Assembly (NCBI RefSeq): GCF_026262505.1
Contig: NC_067203.1
Span: 9,982,001-10,046,000, forward strand
Source: Trichomonas vaginalis G3
Lineage: Eukaryota > Parabasalia > Trichomonadida > Trichomonadidae
Reading direction: 5' to 3'
DNA: 64,000 nt
Part shown: positions 39,678 through 49,833 of the stretch, piece by piece
Numbering within the stretch: the stretch's first letter is position 1
How the letters are laid out: the number at the start of each line of letters is the position of its first letter
The notes under the pieces: generated by a model
Told to the model about the DNA's origin: nothing
Seen by the model: the letters and a program-made list of their open reading frames with translations, nothing else
The model's database searches: none
Position numbers and translations under genes: made by a program

Positions 39678-40792
39678 TAGGGTTGTTAAAAATATCAAAA
39701 ATTAGCGTTTTGAAGACACCATGGTGTCTTATAATTTTCTCTTCCTGATTGGCGTGTAGAAATAAATGCGCCAATAGATTGAAGAAGAAGAATTGTTTTT
39801 CTCTTAATGAATTTTAATCCTTTTGATATAAGAATATTAAAAACATTAATATAATTTCGATTTCGGAAATTAAATTTCCAAATTTTTTGTCGATTTCGGA
39901 AATAACAGGATCCCGCATCCAACACGCAACAACAAAACACAAAACACACTTTTTGGTTCTATCATTGTTTTAATCGTAATTTATGTAATACATGATTTGG
40001 ATAAATTTTACAAAAATAGAACCTATATTATATTCTTTTCAGAGATTCTTGCAAATCATCAAAAATAATTGTATTTTAAAAAACGATCAAATTATCCTTT
40101 CATTATTTTAAACTTAAATTAGTTTTTATGATTGACTAAAGCAATCATATTTATTCATCATTAAATAAACAAAAAAATAATATTTGAGAGTTATTTCAAA
40201 AAAAACACATTGAATTTATTAATTTGTCTCAATTTCAGTATTATAAATTTTTATAATTTCAATATTTTGAAATACACTTTTTAATATTTCAATATTTATG
40301 ATATTTCAATGTATTAAGTGGTCTCAAATTGAGCTTCTCAAATATAAGTTGGCCTATTCAAATAATAAAATTAAATAATATTTAAAATAATAAATAAAAG
40401 TGATTGAGGTCATAGCAAAACGGCTGTTTCAGTCATTAATTCTTAAAAATAAAAAGGGTAAAAACTAAATAAAATGGGTAAAATTCAATAGTGTCTGTGC
40501 TATCGTTCAATTTGAAGGTGTCTTTTGAAACCGCAAGACACGTTGAATTTTTGAATAGTGTATTATGGTTTGACAGACACCAATGAAAAAAATAAAATGA
40601 TATTTATTTTAAATATATAAGATCCTTATATAAAATATAAATATTTTATCGTTTTATTTTCTTGTTTTAGAAATGTTTTTTATTGAAAAATCAATAAAAC
40701 TAACTCCAAAATAAAATTTTTGATTTAAAGACACTATGATGACACCAGGCAAATCTTCCAAGGCACCTATCGTCGGGAATCTAACAACCCTA
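39678..40792 (-). mobile_element. hAT-like non-autonomous element, copy 1 (1115 bp)
   Basis: The ends TAGGGTTGTTA and TAACAACCCTA are inverted terminal repeats of about 11 bases and fit the hAT end rule (pyrimidine-A-purine-N-G). The element is flanked by TTTTTCCA on both sides (39670-39677 and 40793-40800), a perfect 8-base target-site duplication, as expected for hAT. It has no transposase gene; the only sizeable frame is 84 codons (39695-39949, minus strand). A second copy of exactly the same length lies at 49993-51107 in reverse orientation and differs at only a handful of positions where I compared them, so both moved recently. Confidence 0.85.
39695..39949 (-). CDS. 84-codon frame inside hAT-like element (copy 1)
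   Basis: It starts MCFVFCCCVLDAGSC, with a basic middle (RNRQKIWKFNFRNRN) and end (TRQSGRENYKTPWCLQ). It is identical in protein sequence to the frame in copy 2 (50836-51090). Identity may only reflect recent copying. I recognise no domain; it could be a transposase relic or non-coding. Confidence 0.3.
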   Translation of the reverse strand: MCFVFCCCVLDAGSCYFRNRQKIWKFNFRNRNYINVFNILISKGLKFIKRKTILLLQSIGAFISTRQSGRENYKTPWCLQNANF

Positions 40793-40800
40793 TTTTTCCA

Positions 40801-41064
40801 TTACAAAACATTATTTTTCATAATTTTACAAGATTGAATGAATATTTTTAGATATTAATACTATGAAAACAATCATTTTTTAAAGAAGAACATCGGTAAT
40901 AGATTTTGGACTAAAAATCGATTGAATGGTATGGATTCATATGATATTCCAATGTCATTTGAATAATATTAAGGGAAAAACATAGTGATTTTTAGTATTT
41001 ACATAATATATGATATTCCATCATCTCATATATTTCAAGTGAGCTTCAAAAAGTGGCATAAAAA
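40801..41064. other. Intergenic, upstream of ARM-type gene
   Basis: AT-rich. A TCATATAT initiator-like site is at about 41025, roughly 40 bases before the ATG. Confidence 0.4.
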
Positions 41065-42411
41065 ATGATTCCAAACAAAATTACTGCTGAAGATAACCAA
41101 GACATATCCAAAACATCACATGAAACACTCCCAGAATCAGCACAAATTTATTCTAAAATGGTTTCGGAATTTCATCAACTTTGTGCGCAATTAGAAAATG
41201 ATATGGACAATCGACTTGATATTCTATATCAACTGCAAGAAATTGTGACAGAAAATGACTCAGCGATACCATTACAGAAACATGAAATCGATATTTTTAT
41301 GCGTTTATACAATGATGAATACGAAAATGACCCAAAAGTTAAAAAGAAACTCTCGATTCTTATAGAAAGCTTGATATATGGACGCGCTTATGACTATGTC
41401 GATACTTTTGTTGAATTTGGTTTATTAGAAGTTATGAATTTATTCCCAAATTATCATATGGCAAACTTTTTATCACTTTTCTTACATAGCTCATTTAAAG
41501 TTGCCAAAAATTTTGTCGAATTGAACTGTTTGGATAGTCTTTACGATACAATTGCTGATGATCCGAAATATTTACCGCATTACATCGATTGCGTTGCTGG
41601 AATTGCTAATTACAATGCATTTGAAACTCAGCTAGAGAGATTTGTTCCACTTTTATACCTATATATTAACGACGACTTTATTATTGAAAATATCGAACAT
41701 ATTGTGGGTGCTTTTAGAATAATGGCCGACCACTCACAGCTTTTGTTCTTCAAAATTTACAATGATCCGAAATTTCAAATTTTGAATCAATTTATTCATT
41801 CTTCACTTGAAAATAGTGATATACTCAAAGTTATCGATCAATACATTCGATTTGTCGGCTCAATGATCGGTCTTGTTGGTGTTTTAGACGAATCAACTTT
41901 AATCAATTTATTTACTGAGTTAAAATTCTTCTTAGACACAGAAGACAAGATCTTTATTTTAAATGCATGCAAATCATTATCAAAAGGCGTAGTTTATGAA
42001 AGTGATTTTGTTAATATTTGTTTTAATTTGAATATTTTAGAGAGATGCATTCAATTACTCAATATTGATGATTGGTCGAACAGAGACAAAGCAACAATTT
42101 ACACTTTATTATTCAACATTTTCTTGGCTTCGTCAAATGAACAAATGAATCAACTTGTCAACGACAATTTCAATATACTAAGCTTGTTTGAGAACCTAAT
42201 ATTACTGTGCAACGAAGAAAATGAGTTTATTTGCATGAAAACCATTACAAAAATTATTGAAATATATAACTTAACCAAAAACGAACAATTTATGGATGTT
42301 ATTGACCAACAGATCTTCATGGATACAATCACACAATACACAGAGTCGAATGATAGCGAAATACAACTTTTGGCAAATCAAGCACTGGAAGACGTAGAAA
42401 GTATTGAATAA
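41065..42411 (+). CDS. ARM/HEAT-type helical protein
   Basis: This 448-residue acidic protein has a polar N-terminus (IPNKITAEDNQDISKTSHE) and then about eight degenerate ARM-like helical repeats of 40-45 residues (for example LDSLYDTIADDPKYLPHYIDCVAGIANYN and LESLIYGRAYDYVDTFVEFGLLEVMN). The order of a loop with a basic-free N-terminal region, ARM repeats and an acidic end resembles the many short ARM proteins of trichomonads, sometimes labelled importin-alpha-like. The conserved Trp-Asn pairs that bind nuclear-localisation signals in true importin-alpha are not evident and there is no IBB domain, so I do not call it importin. The partner is unknown. Confidence 0.7.
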   Translation: MIPNKITAEDNQDISKTSHETLPESAQIYSKMVSEFHQLCAQLENDMDNRLDILYQLQEIVTENDSAIPLQKHEIDIFMRLYNDEYENDPKVKKKLSILIESLIYGRAYDYVDTFVEFGLLEVMNLFPNYHMANFLSLFLHSSFKVAKNFVELNCLDSLYDTIADDPKYLPHYIDCVAGIANYNAFETQLERFVPLLYLYINDDFIIENIEHIVGAFRIMADHSQLLFFKIYNDPKFQILNQFIHSSLENSDILKVIDQYIRFVGSMIGLVGVLDESTLINLFTELKFFLDTEDKIFILNACKSLSKGVVYESDFVNICFNLNILERCIQLLNIDDWSNRDKATIYTLLFNIFLASSNEQMNQLVNDNFNILSLFENLILLCNEENEFICMKTITKIIEIYNLTKNEQFMDVIDQQIFMDTITQYTESNDSEIQLLANQALEDVESIE

Positions 42412-42608
42412 TTCAAGTAAAATGTACATTTGTAAATGATATCAATATTATGTCTTAGAAAAATTTTCAATTATATTTTATTGAAATTTTTTATTTAATG
42501 ATCGGCAATATCCATGGAACAGAAAAGAGGTCTTCATGTTACTTTCATATTTATGGACGCTAACAGTTTAAGGATAAAAATTCCAAAGAGTTATTCGTTG
42601 AAAAAAAT
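42412..42608. other. 3' spacer before tRNA-Arg
   Basis: AT-rich, with the tRNA terminator T run at its right edge (TTTTTTT on the minus strand). Confidence 0.4.
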
Positions 42609-42682
42609 CGCGCCGTCCAGGACTTGAACCTGGACTCTACTGCTCCGTAGGCAGTCGCTTTATCCAATTGGGCCAACGGCAC
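42609..42682 (-). tRNA. tRNA-Arg (ACG)
   Basis: The acceptor GTGCCGT/ACGGCGC pairs with one G-U. The anticodon arm is ACTGC-CTACGGA-GCAGT with anticodon ACG (wobble A, presumably edited to inosine), and the T-arm is CCAGG-TTCAAGT-CCTGG. The D-arm GCCC...AAGC pairs only at its two outer positions, which is weak. There is no intron; TTTTTTT follows within a few bases. Confidence 0.93.
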
Positions 42683-42980
42683 TTCACGAATACATAATAA
42701 ATATTTAAATTGGAGACAAAATAAAAATTTATTGAATTTGATATCTTTTTTGATTCATTTTTAACCAATTTTTAGTTTCTGTCTAGCCTAGATATGAGGA
42801 ATGTTTACTTTCTCTTCCTCCTAATCCTTTCTAACTTCTAAATTTCCAAAAATTTATCTTCAATAATCTTCATATCCATAAATTGACCATAATATTAAAT
42901 AAAACTAACACACGTCATTTCTTGTTATCACATTAATTTGATTTCAATGAATCCTAAAATCTTCTATCGTTCTCAAAAAA
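42683..42980. other. Intergenic
   Basis: AT-rich spacer between tRNA-Arg and the Moco-sulfurase-like gene. It holds ACTAACACACG at 42904, considered and rejected as a splice site. Confidence 0.4.
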
Positions 42981-45005
42981 ATGCAAAGTGAATTGGCCAT
43001 TGAATTTCCTCAATTAGCAACTGGTGTTTTTGCTGATTACGGTGGCAGTTCACCTATTAGCCAATCACAGGTTGCTAAAATTGAAGAATATGCAACAGAT
43101 TTAAGTTTATTTTATAATATTGGTGGAAAAAAGAGCAAAGCTCAACAAGAAATCGATGCATTCAAGCATGAGTTACTCCAACTTTTCCATGTAGATGAAA
43201 ATCAATATGAAATTTTCTTTTATAACAATACATCAGCAGCAATTCGCGCTCTTGCATATTCATTCCCATTTGGTGCAGGAGGAAAGTTCATCGAGCACGC
43301 AGATACACATAACTCAATCTTAGGAATCAGAAAAATTGCTTTAGCTCGTGGAGCAGAAGTTCAACCTGTTGGTTCATATCCAAAGACAATCGGTAAAACA
43401 CACAATCTCTTCGCTTACTCGCTTGAAAGTAACTTCAGCGGAAGAAAATATCCCCTTGATTGGTGTAATCAATTTATCAGCCAAAGCAAACCAGAAGAAG
43501 GATTATTCTGTCACGTACTTCTTGATGCAGCTGCATATGTTCCTACTTGCGATCTTGATCTTTCAAAATATCCAGCCCAATACGTTGTTTTCTCACTTTT
43601 AAAGATGTTTGGCAGCCCAGGTGGTGTTCTTCTTGTACGTAAAGAAGCAATGGCCTTCCTTCCTGGCCTTACTCAGTTACCTTTCGATGAAATATCCGTA
43701 ATTGCCGCCAGATCCGGTCTTGAAGTCCGCAAATCCATCGAAAAGACTCTTGGCAAGCCAATATCCAAGTATGTCTTCGAACTTGCCAACAATTTCGCTT
43801 CAAGAATCAAAGATCTCAAGCATTATAATGGAAAACCAGCTTTCGAGCTTTACCCAGCCGAACGCTCCACAAATCCATCCGAGCAAGGTGGCATAGTTGC
43901 ATTCAACCTCAGAAACGTCTACGGCGGACCTGTTCCTCACGATGGAATTTTCACTTGTGCGACTGCGAACAACATTTTTGTCAGATTCGGTGTTCATTGC
44001 AATCCAGGCGGAACTTACATGGCATTAGGCTGGAAACCTGCTGATATATACAAAGCGACGCGTGCCCATGAAGCCTCGTGTTCATTGACAGCGTCAATCA
44101 TGGAAGGAAGGCATGTTGGCTCTGTTCGAGTTTCTTTTGGATATCAATTAACGCAAAATGACATTGACAGATTGGTCGAATTCTTTGAGAGTCATTTCGT
44201 TGAGAAAGAACCAGTTGACATCGAGATATCCGAGAAATTCCCTCTAAAGAGTATCTACATACATCCTGTAAAAGGATGCCAAGGTTTCGAAGTCAAATTG
44301 ACTCCAGAAAATCCAAAATGGAAATTAGTTGCAACAGGATTACAATACGATTCTTGCTGGGCAATTGCCGATGAATTGTCAACTCTTTTGGATAGAACAA
44401 GGTGTCCTTTACTCGCGAGATTCACTACAGAAATCTCAGACAATACACTTAAAATAACAAGTCCTGATGGCCGCTCTATTTCTGTCCCTGCAAATGAAGC
44501 CCCAAAGGGAACAGATTTCACTTCATCTACTGTTTGCCATGAGAAAATAAGTGGTGTTATATATGGACCAGAAGTTAATGAGTGGTTCACGGAAGTATTG
44601 GGAAGAAAAGCTATTTTGGTTAAAGTTTCTCAGAGAGAAATGAATGTTTTCAGATGTTTCTTCACTGAGTCAATGAAAATTGTTTCTGTAAAAGAAATTG
44701 AACAAATTGTTCCTCACTTCATTTTCGAAAGCCATAAACCATTCGAAGAAGATAAATTACTAGGAAAGGATGTTTTGTTTAGCAACTGCGAATTCTACGT
44801 ACAAAGAAGAATCCCTGCAACAACTGAGATGATGATTGACTGCCAAAAACCAGGTGAATTACCTGAACCATTGAAATCTATTTGTCTCCTCCATTCTCCA
44901 GCCGGAGGTCCTATATTCGGATTGGAAATCATTGGTAAATTCAGGCCATCTAGAAAGAATCCAAAGGAAATAGAATTAGGTTCAGAACTTGTCATAAAGA
45001 AATAA
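42981..45005 (+). CDS. Molybdenum-cofactor-sulfurase-like protein (NifS-type + MOSC)
   Basis: This 674-residue two-part protein has the layout of MOCOS/ABA3. The N-terminal class V aminotransferase domain (about 10-405) keeps the PLP site: the Asp in LLDAAAY (D182) and the Schiff-base Lys in VVFSLLKMFGSPGG (K208). It also has a cysteine in FGVHCNPGG (C341) at the place of the sulfur-carrying Cys. The C-terminal part starts with a MOSC-N barrel (SIYIHPVKGC, about 424-434) and a MOSC domain to the end. In normal MOSC domains a Cys-rich motif (RCxRCxxxxVD) follows; here the stretch is RIPATTEMMIDC with those cysteines gone. The enzyme would transfer sulfur from cysteine to molybdenum cofactor in known organisms. 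Loss of the MOSC cysteines and the uncertain presence of Moco in trichomonads suggest a different acceptor. Confidence 0.85.
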   Translation: MQSELAIEFPQLATGVFADYGGSSPISQSQVAKIEEYATDLSLFYNIGGKKSKAQQEIDAFKHELLQLFHVDENQYEIFFYNNTSAAIRALAYSFPFGAGGKFIEHADTHNSILGIRKIALARGAEVQPVGSYPKTIGKTHNLFAYSLESNFSGRKYPLDWCNQFISQSKPEEGLFCHVLLDAAAYVPTCDLDLSKYPAQYVVFSLLKMFGSPGGVLLVRKEAMAFLPGLTQLPFDEISVIAARSGLEVRKSIEKTLGKPISKYVFELANNFASRIKDLKHYNGKPAFELYPAERSTNPSEQGGIVAFNLRNVYGGPVPHDGIFTCATANNIFVRFGVHCNPGGTYMALGWKPADIYKATRAHEASCSLTASIMEGRHVGSVRVSFGYQLTQNDIDRLVEFFESHFVEKEPVDIEISEKFPLKSIYIHPVKGCQGFEVKLTPENPKWKLVATGLQYDSCWAIADELSTLLDRTRCPLLARFTTEISDNTLKITSPDGRSISVPANEAPKGTDFTSSTVCHEKISGVIYGPEVNEWFTEVLGRKAILVKVSQREMNVFRCFFTESMKIVSVKEIEQIVPHFIFESHKPFEEDKLLGKDVLFSNCEFYVQRRIPATTEMMIDCQKPGELPEPLKSICLLHSPAGGPIFGLEIIGKFRPSRKNPKEIELGSELVIKK

Positions 45006-45535
45006 AAAAATGCATTTTTATAAATAAAATTTAATTTTTAAAACTAATGTCAGAGCATCTCCTCTAGGTTTTGAGAAATGGTTCAATTATTAGAAGATTT
45101 TGGACATCTCTATCTTGCCATTCAAACAACTTAAGAGGAATTAATCTATTGCACATCAATTATATTTTTAGTAAATGAAAGCAGCGCTGAATCCATGGAA
45201 AAAGGATTTTGAGAAATTTATGCTCATGAAGCATTGAGTACCAACAGATATAACATTAATAACTTTATTGTTTTGGATCAATCTATGTTTATTCCAATGT
45301 TCTTTAAAGCTATAATTATGGTAAACATTGAAAAACACTCCTTCAGTTTGCAACACATCTCGATATTTCTTTCTCTATTTCTAACAATGTTTGCCTCATA
45401 TATGCACCTTTTTTGAGGTGAAATCCTCTTAAATGATGAACATAAAGTCAATTATATTATAAATTTGATACTCAAACATATTCGGGAAGAATAATTAAAA
45501 CTATTTGTAATTTCTGACATTTTCAAGTTTACAAA
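45006..45535. other. Intergenic
   Basis: AT-rich; frames of about 60 codons on both strands look random. Confidence 0.5.
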
Positions 45536-47033
45536 ATGTCAGAAAAAATTACTTCTCAAAACGTCAGACTCTTTCAGACTCACGGAAGATTTACCTCGAC
45601 CATCCATTATTAAAACAGATCATTCAAAAATATCTTCATCTTCATCACCTAAAAGGATTTCTCCTCAAAAAAGATCACAACTTCCAAAAATTGAAACTTT
45701 AGACCTTGAAAACATTAATATCACTGACTTATTAGCAAAGCTTAATCCATATATTGAGCAGAATAAGCTAAATCTTCCTGCATTTTCATCAAGTGAAGAA
45801 GCCAAACAAGAATTAACTAAATTACAGCGTCAACTTCAATCATCTCAAGGAAAATCATCAATCAAAACAAGAAAAAACGACTTTTCTTCCAAACTCGCTG
45901 AAATTACTAAGCAACATCAAGCAATTGAAGAAGAAAATGAAAAAATTGCTTCTTTTCGTCAATCTGCTAAAGAAGCACGCGAAAACGAAGAAAAGGAATA
46001 TAACCAGATCAAACAACAAATCATGAATGCTAAGAAAAAACTTAACGAAGCTAAAGCCAAAAAATCCAACGAAGATTCCCAGTTAAATCAACTTCAATCA
46101 TCGATAGACACATTAGAAAAAACATATACATCCATATCGAACCAAAATGAGCAGCTTTCCGCTCAAGAAAAAGAACTTCAATCAGCTCAACGCCAAATCA
46201 ACTCGGAATTACAAGGTATCGAATCAAAGAATGCAAGCTGTGAGAGAGAAGAAGCAACTTTAGATGCTCTCGATAAAGCAACAGCCGAAAAAATGTCAAA
46301 AATCCGACAATTACAAAAAGATTTAGCATCAAAGCAGGCCATTATCTCTCAGCTACAATCAGAAATCAAAAAATTATCCGAAACAGCTGAAAGAGTGGAG
46401 ATTCATTACGAAGATGTTCTTTCTAAAGCTTCTACAGTTGATTCTTACTATTCACCTCAAAAATCATCATTAAAATCAGATAATTTCGATCAGAACAGTG
46501 ATTCCTTCACTTCTCCTTACAAAATGACCACGAAATCCCCAATTAAATCCAATATATCTATTTCACTTGCAAAAGATGAAGAGGAAGAAGAGAATTACGA
46601 AGCTCTTCTTAGTGACCATACCAAAGATAGTCAAATTAACAACAATGAAGAAGATGCGCTTTATTCAGAAATTTCTGACGACGAAAGCATTGAAAACCTG
46701 AAAGATAAAATCAAATCCTTCAGCCAGAACCAGTTTGTGGACCAACCATCGTTCGAGGAAGACGAAGAAGAAGATTTTATTAGAGATATCTACAAATCTC
46801 CAATTAAATCTGTTTCCCAGCAATACAGTTCCATTCTTAACTCCGCACTAGATGAAGAGGAAGAGTTAAATGACGATGCAGAAGGAGAAGAACTCGAAAA
46901 AAGATATAAATCAGCTTTAAACGATGATTTTGATGATGAAGAGGAAGATTCCGAAAATTCTATCATTAGAGAAGCACTGAGAGTTGTTAATTCGAGTATA
47001 CAAGATCCAAACAGTATTATTGGTAAATATTAA
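45536..47033 (+). CDS. Acidic coiled-coil protein with a possible frameshift near its 5' end
   Basis: The long frame is open from 45495 to the stop at 47033 but its first ATG is at 46023, well inside a clear coiled coil (KLAEITKQHQAIEEENEKIA, QQIMNAKKKLNEAKAKKSNE). Upstream in the same frame the sequence is protein-like (SSSSSPKRISPQKRSQLPKI). A good ATG at 45536 starts MSEKITSQNVRLFQ in another frame, which stops at about 45613. So either one base is gained or lost between about 45570 and 45600 (real or a sequencing error), or translation begins elsewhere. The protein has a Ser/Pro head, a coiled coil (about 60-300 of the joint length), then a very acidic tail with DEEEE runs and repeated KSPIKS motifs. 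Function unknown; cytoskeletal is a guess. Confidence 0.6.
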
Positions 47034-47182
47034 TTTTTTCTTTGTTTTGTTTTAAATTACATTTAATTTTTTTAAGCAACAAAGAATACAACATAGCAAA
47101 AATCAAAAACTCGAATGAATATTATATCCAAATACATACCAAGGTTATTCATTACTTGAATTATGTTGTTTTCATGGAGCAG

Positions 47183-47310
47183 TTAAGGGTGCACTTACGC
47201 CCCTATGACACGATCTTCAATTCAGATGTTTAATGTTAATTTTCAATAACGTTTCACGCCAGTTGTCAGAAATTTGAATTAAAGTCAGATGGGCGTAAGT
47301 GCAGCCTTAA
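47183..47310. mobile_element. TTAA-flanked miniature element, 128 bp
   Basis: TTAA-GGGTGCACTTACGCCC at the left and GGGCGTAAGTGCAGCC-TTAA at the right are inverted repeats (15 of 16). TTAA at both sides is the duplication used by piggyBac and Kolobok transposons. It has no coding capacity. The right 60 bases recur, reversed, at 23987-24052. Confidence 0.8.
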
Positions 47311-47344
47311 GTACCTCTTATTTTTCAACCATCTGAATAAAGCC

Positions 47345-47565
47345 TTAAGGGTGAACTTACCACTTTCTGATATTCTCACAATTTTTTTGACATACAAGCT
47401 TTATATCCCAATTTTCTAGGATAAAAAGCTAATATTTATGATCGAGAAAAAGTTATTATAAATCAATGCTTAGTTCATAAAATGGCTCTTATACTCCTTT
47501 GCCATTAAAATAAAGATATGTTGATTTTATCTGAACGTGTCAGAATGTGGTAAGTATACCCTTAA
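47345..47565. mobile_element. TTAA-flanked miniature element, 221 bp
   Basis: The left end TTAA-GGGTGAACTTACCACT and the right end, read in reverse, TTAA-GGGTATACTTACCACA match in about 18 of 22 bases past the TTAA. It is related to, but distinct from, the 128-bp element 34 bases upstream. Confidence 0.78.
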
Positions 47566-47691
47566 TTATATGGGAAAATAGTCTTATCGAGTATAAGTGG
47601 TGTACAGGATTTGACATCTGGTCGCATGATTTGATTGTTCAAGACCAGTTAAACTCATATTAGTAATATTTATTAAATTGAGTCTCTGAAT

Positions 47692-49641
47692 TTAAAAAAA
47701 GATAGGAAACTTGGGGTTAAGTAGTTGGTAATGGTTTGTATCTGCACCATGGGAGAGAAGTAATTTAGTGACTTCTTGATTATACTTCTTCGATGCAATA
47801 CGAAGAGCGGTTTCTCCATGATTATCTTTTTCATTAATTTTTGCACCGTGAGAGAGAAGGAGTTCGGCTATTTCTTTACAATTATTGAAAGCTGCAATAT
47901 GAAGAGCAGATCTTCCATTTTTATCTTTTTCACCGATATTTACACCCCAAGATATAAGAATTTCTGTCGTTTCTTTAGAATTATTTTCTGCTGCATAATG
48001 TAGAGGTGTTTGGCCAACTTTATTTTTTCCATTAATATTTGCGCCATGAATGAGAAGTAACTCGACTGTTTTTTTACTGTTATTCAATGCTGCAATGTGA
48101 AGAGCAGTTCTTCCGTATCTATCTTTTTCATTAATATTTGCACCATGTGAGAGAAGGAATTCAACAATTTCTTTACTATTATTATATGCTGCAATGTGAA
48201 GAGCAGTATTCTGTTCTTTATCTTTTTCATCGATATTTGCACCATGAGAGAGAAGAAATTCAACAATTTCTTTACTATTATTATATGCTGCAATGTGAAG
48301 AGCAGTTCTTCCGTATTTATTTTTTTCATTGATATTTGCACCATAAGATATTAGAAATTCAACCATTTCTTTATTATTTTTAGCTGAAACAATATGAAGA
48401 GCAGTATTCTGTTCTTTATCTTTTTCATCGATATTTGCACCATGAGAGAGAAGAAATTCAACTATTTCTTTACTGTTATTCAATGCTGCAATGTGAAGAG
48501 CAGTTCTTCCGTTTCTATCTTTTTCATTAATATTTGCACCATAAGAAATTAGAAATTCAACCATTTCTTTATTATTTTTAGCTGAAACAATATGAAGTGC
48601 AGTATCCTGCTCTTTATCTTTTTCATCGATATTTGCACCATGAGAGAGAAGAAATCCAACTAATTCCTTATAATTACATTCTACTCCATAATGAAGAGCT
48701 GCTTGCCCATAAACATTTTTTTCATTGATATTTGCCCCCAGAAAAAGGAAGTATTCACAAAGGGATTCAATATTAAACATCGAAGAACAAACAAAGCATT
48801 GATTAATATTATTAGTTTGATCGAAATAAACTAAAAATGATTCAAGATTATTATATTTTTCGCATTCATATATATCAATTTTCATATTGTGTTCATTCAT
48901 CAAGAATGTAACAAAATCAATTTTGTGTGAAATAATTGCATATTTCATACATTCATCATCTGGTTCTTGATATTTCAAACATTCACTCATGATCTCTGGA
49001 TTTCCTCCTAAAAATGAAAATTGGAGACACTTTTGAGTTATTTTTGAGCTGAATTTATTCCTTAAGAACTTGAAGCAATCAACAGCTCCATGATAACAAC
49101 ATAATTCAAGTAATGAATATCCTTCCATAGAAAATGGATATAAATTGCTTTCAAGTTTTTGATTTTCATTAAATTCATCTCCTTGACTGATTGAAATGAA
49201 TCTTTCTAAGTCATTATCCATAATAGATCTGGAAATTGTATATCCTGAATGAATATCAAGATTTCCTATTTTTATTTCATTGAAATCGTGAGAATTGTCT
49301 AATTTAATTCCAAATTCATTGTAAAACAGATAATTTGAAACAATTTCAACATTTGTGACTTCTTTGACATGATAATTATCAGAGATGAGTTTCGAAAGTT
49401 TTAAGTATGACATTGTATAGCGATTATTATATGGGATGATTTTTAAAATATCCCTTATTATATTTTGAGGTAGACATTGCTTTGAATCAATCAAATCCGT
49501 TTTGATGATTTTGTAAATATTGGTTAATTCTTCTTCTTTTTCTGTTTTTAACTGATACAACATAATAAATGGATCTATATAGTATTTAAAGATACTTCTC
49601 AATTTATCATATTTGTATGGGCGAATTACTTGGGAAGACAT
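47692..49641 (-). CDS. Ankyrin-repeat protein with DUF3447-like N-terminus
   Basis: This 649-residue protein, with the start at the ATG at 49641, is typical of the very large trichomonad ankyrin family. The first 180 residues form a helical region (IIKTDLIDSKQCLPQNIIRDIL). Residues about 150-300 contain LLELCCYHGAVDCFKFLR and SFLGGNPEIMSECLKY, the DUF3447 pattern of degenerate ankyrins. From about 300 come ten regular 33-residue ankyrin repeats (ANINEKDxxGRTALHIAAxN). Repeats 2-7 alternate between two types (DKEQxTALHIVSAKNNKEMVEFLISYG and RTALHIAALNNSKEIVEFLLSHG), so the real unit is 66 residues. The DNA of the repeats is also nearly identical, showing recent duplication or conversion. It should be a protein-binding scaffold; the partner is unknown. 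A broken relative lies at the right end of the window. Confidence 0.92.
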   Translation of the reverse strand: MSSQVIRPYKYDKLRSIFKYYIDPFIMLYQLKTEKEEELTNIYKIIKTDLIDSKQCLPQNIIRDILKIIPYNNRYTMSYLKLSKLISDNYHVKEVTNVEIVSNYLFYNEFGIKLDNSHDFNEIKIGNLDIHSGYTISRSIMDNDLERFISISQGDEFNENQKLESNLYPFSMEGYSLLELCCYHGAVDCFKFLRNKFSSKITQKCLQFSFLGGNPEIMSECLKYQEPDDECMKYAIISHKIDFVTFLMNEHNMKIDIYECEKYNNLESFLVYFDQTNNINQCFVCSSMFNIESLCEYFLFLGANINEKNVYGQAALHYGVECNYKELVGFLLSHGANIDEKDKEQDTALHIVSAKNNKEMVEFLISYGANINEKDRNGRTALHIAALNNSKEIVEFLLSHGANIDEKDKEQNTALHIVSAKNNKEMVEFLISYGANINEKNKYGRTALHIAAYNNSKEIVEFLLSHGANIDEKDKEQNTALHIAAYNNSKEIVEFLLSHGANINEKDRYGRTALHIAALNNSKKTVELLLIHGANINGKNKVGQTPLHYAAENNSKETTEILISWGVNIGEKDKNGRSALHIAAFNNCKEIAELLLSHGAKINEKDNHGETALRIASKKYNQEVTKLLLSHGADTNHYQLLNPKFPIFF

Positions 49642-49833
49642 CAAATGTTTTATACAAAATTAATTTTTTTTGAAAGATGTACATACACTTCAATCTATAT
49701 TGTTAAAACAAATTTTTTAAAAATTAATTGTCCCATGAAGCTATCAATTTCAATTGTATTCAAAAATTGAATGTAAAATGTAAATTATCGTAATTTTCTT
49801 TGAGTTAATTTTTTTGAGTTTCTGAGAGAACGA

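Noticed and set aside
42904-42914. ACTAACACACG, close to the trichomonad 3' splice motif ACTAACACACAG
   Set aside because: It ends in CG and not CAG, there is no GTAYGT-type donor or coding exon upstream, and the downstream gene has its own ATG at 42981.
47692-48750. Regular DNA repeats that could suggest a CRISPR-like array
   Set aside because: They are coding ankyrin units of 99 bases without unique spacers, in a eukaryotic gene.
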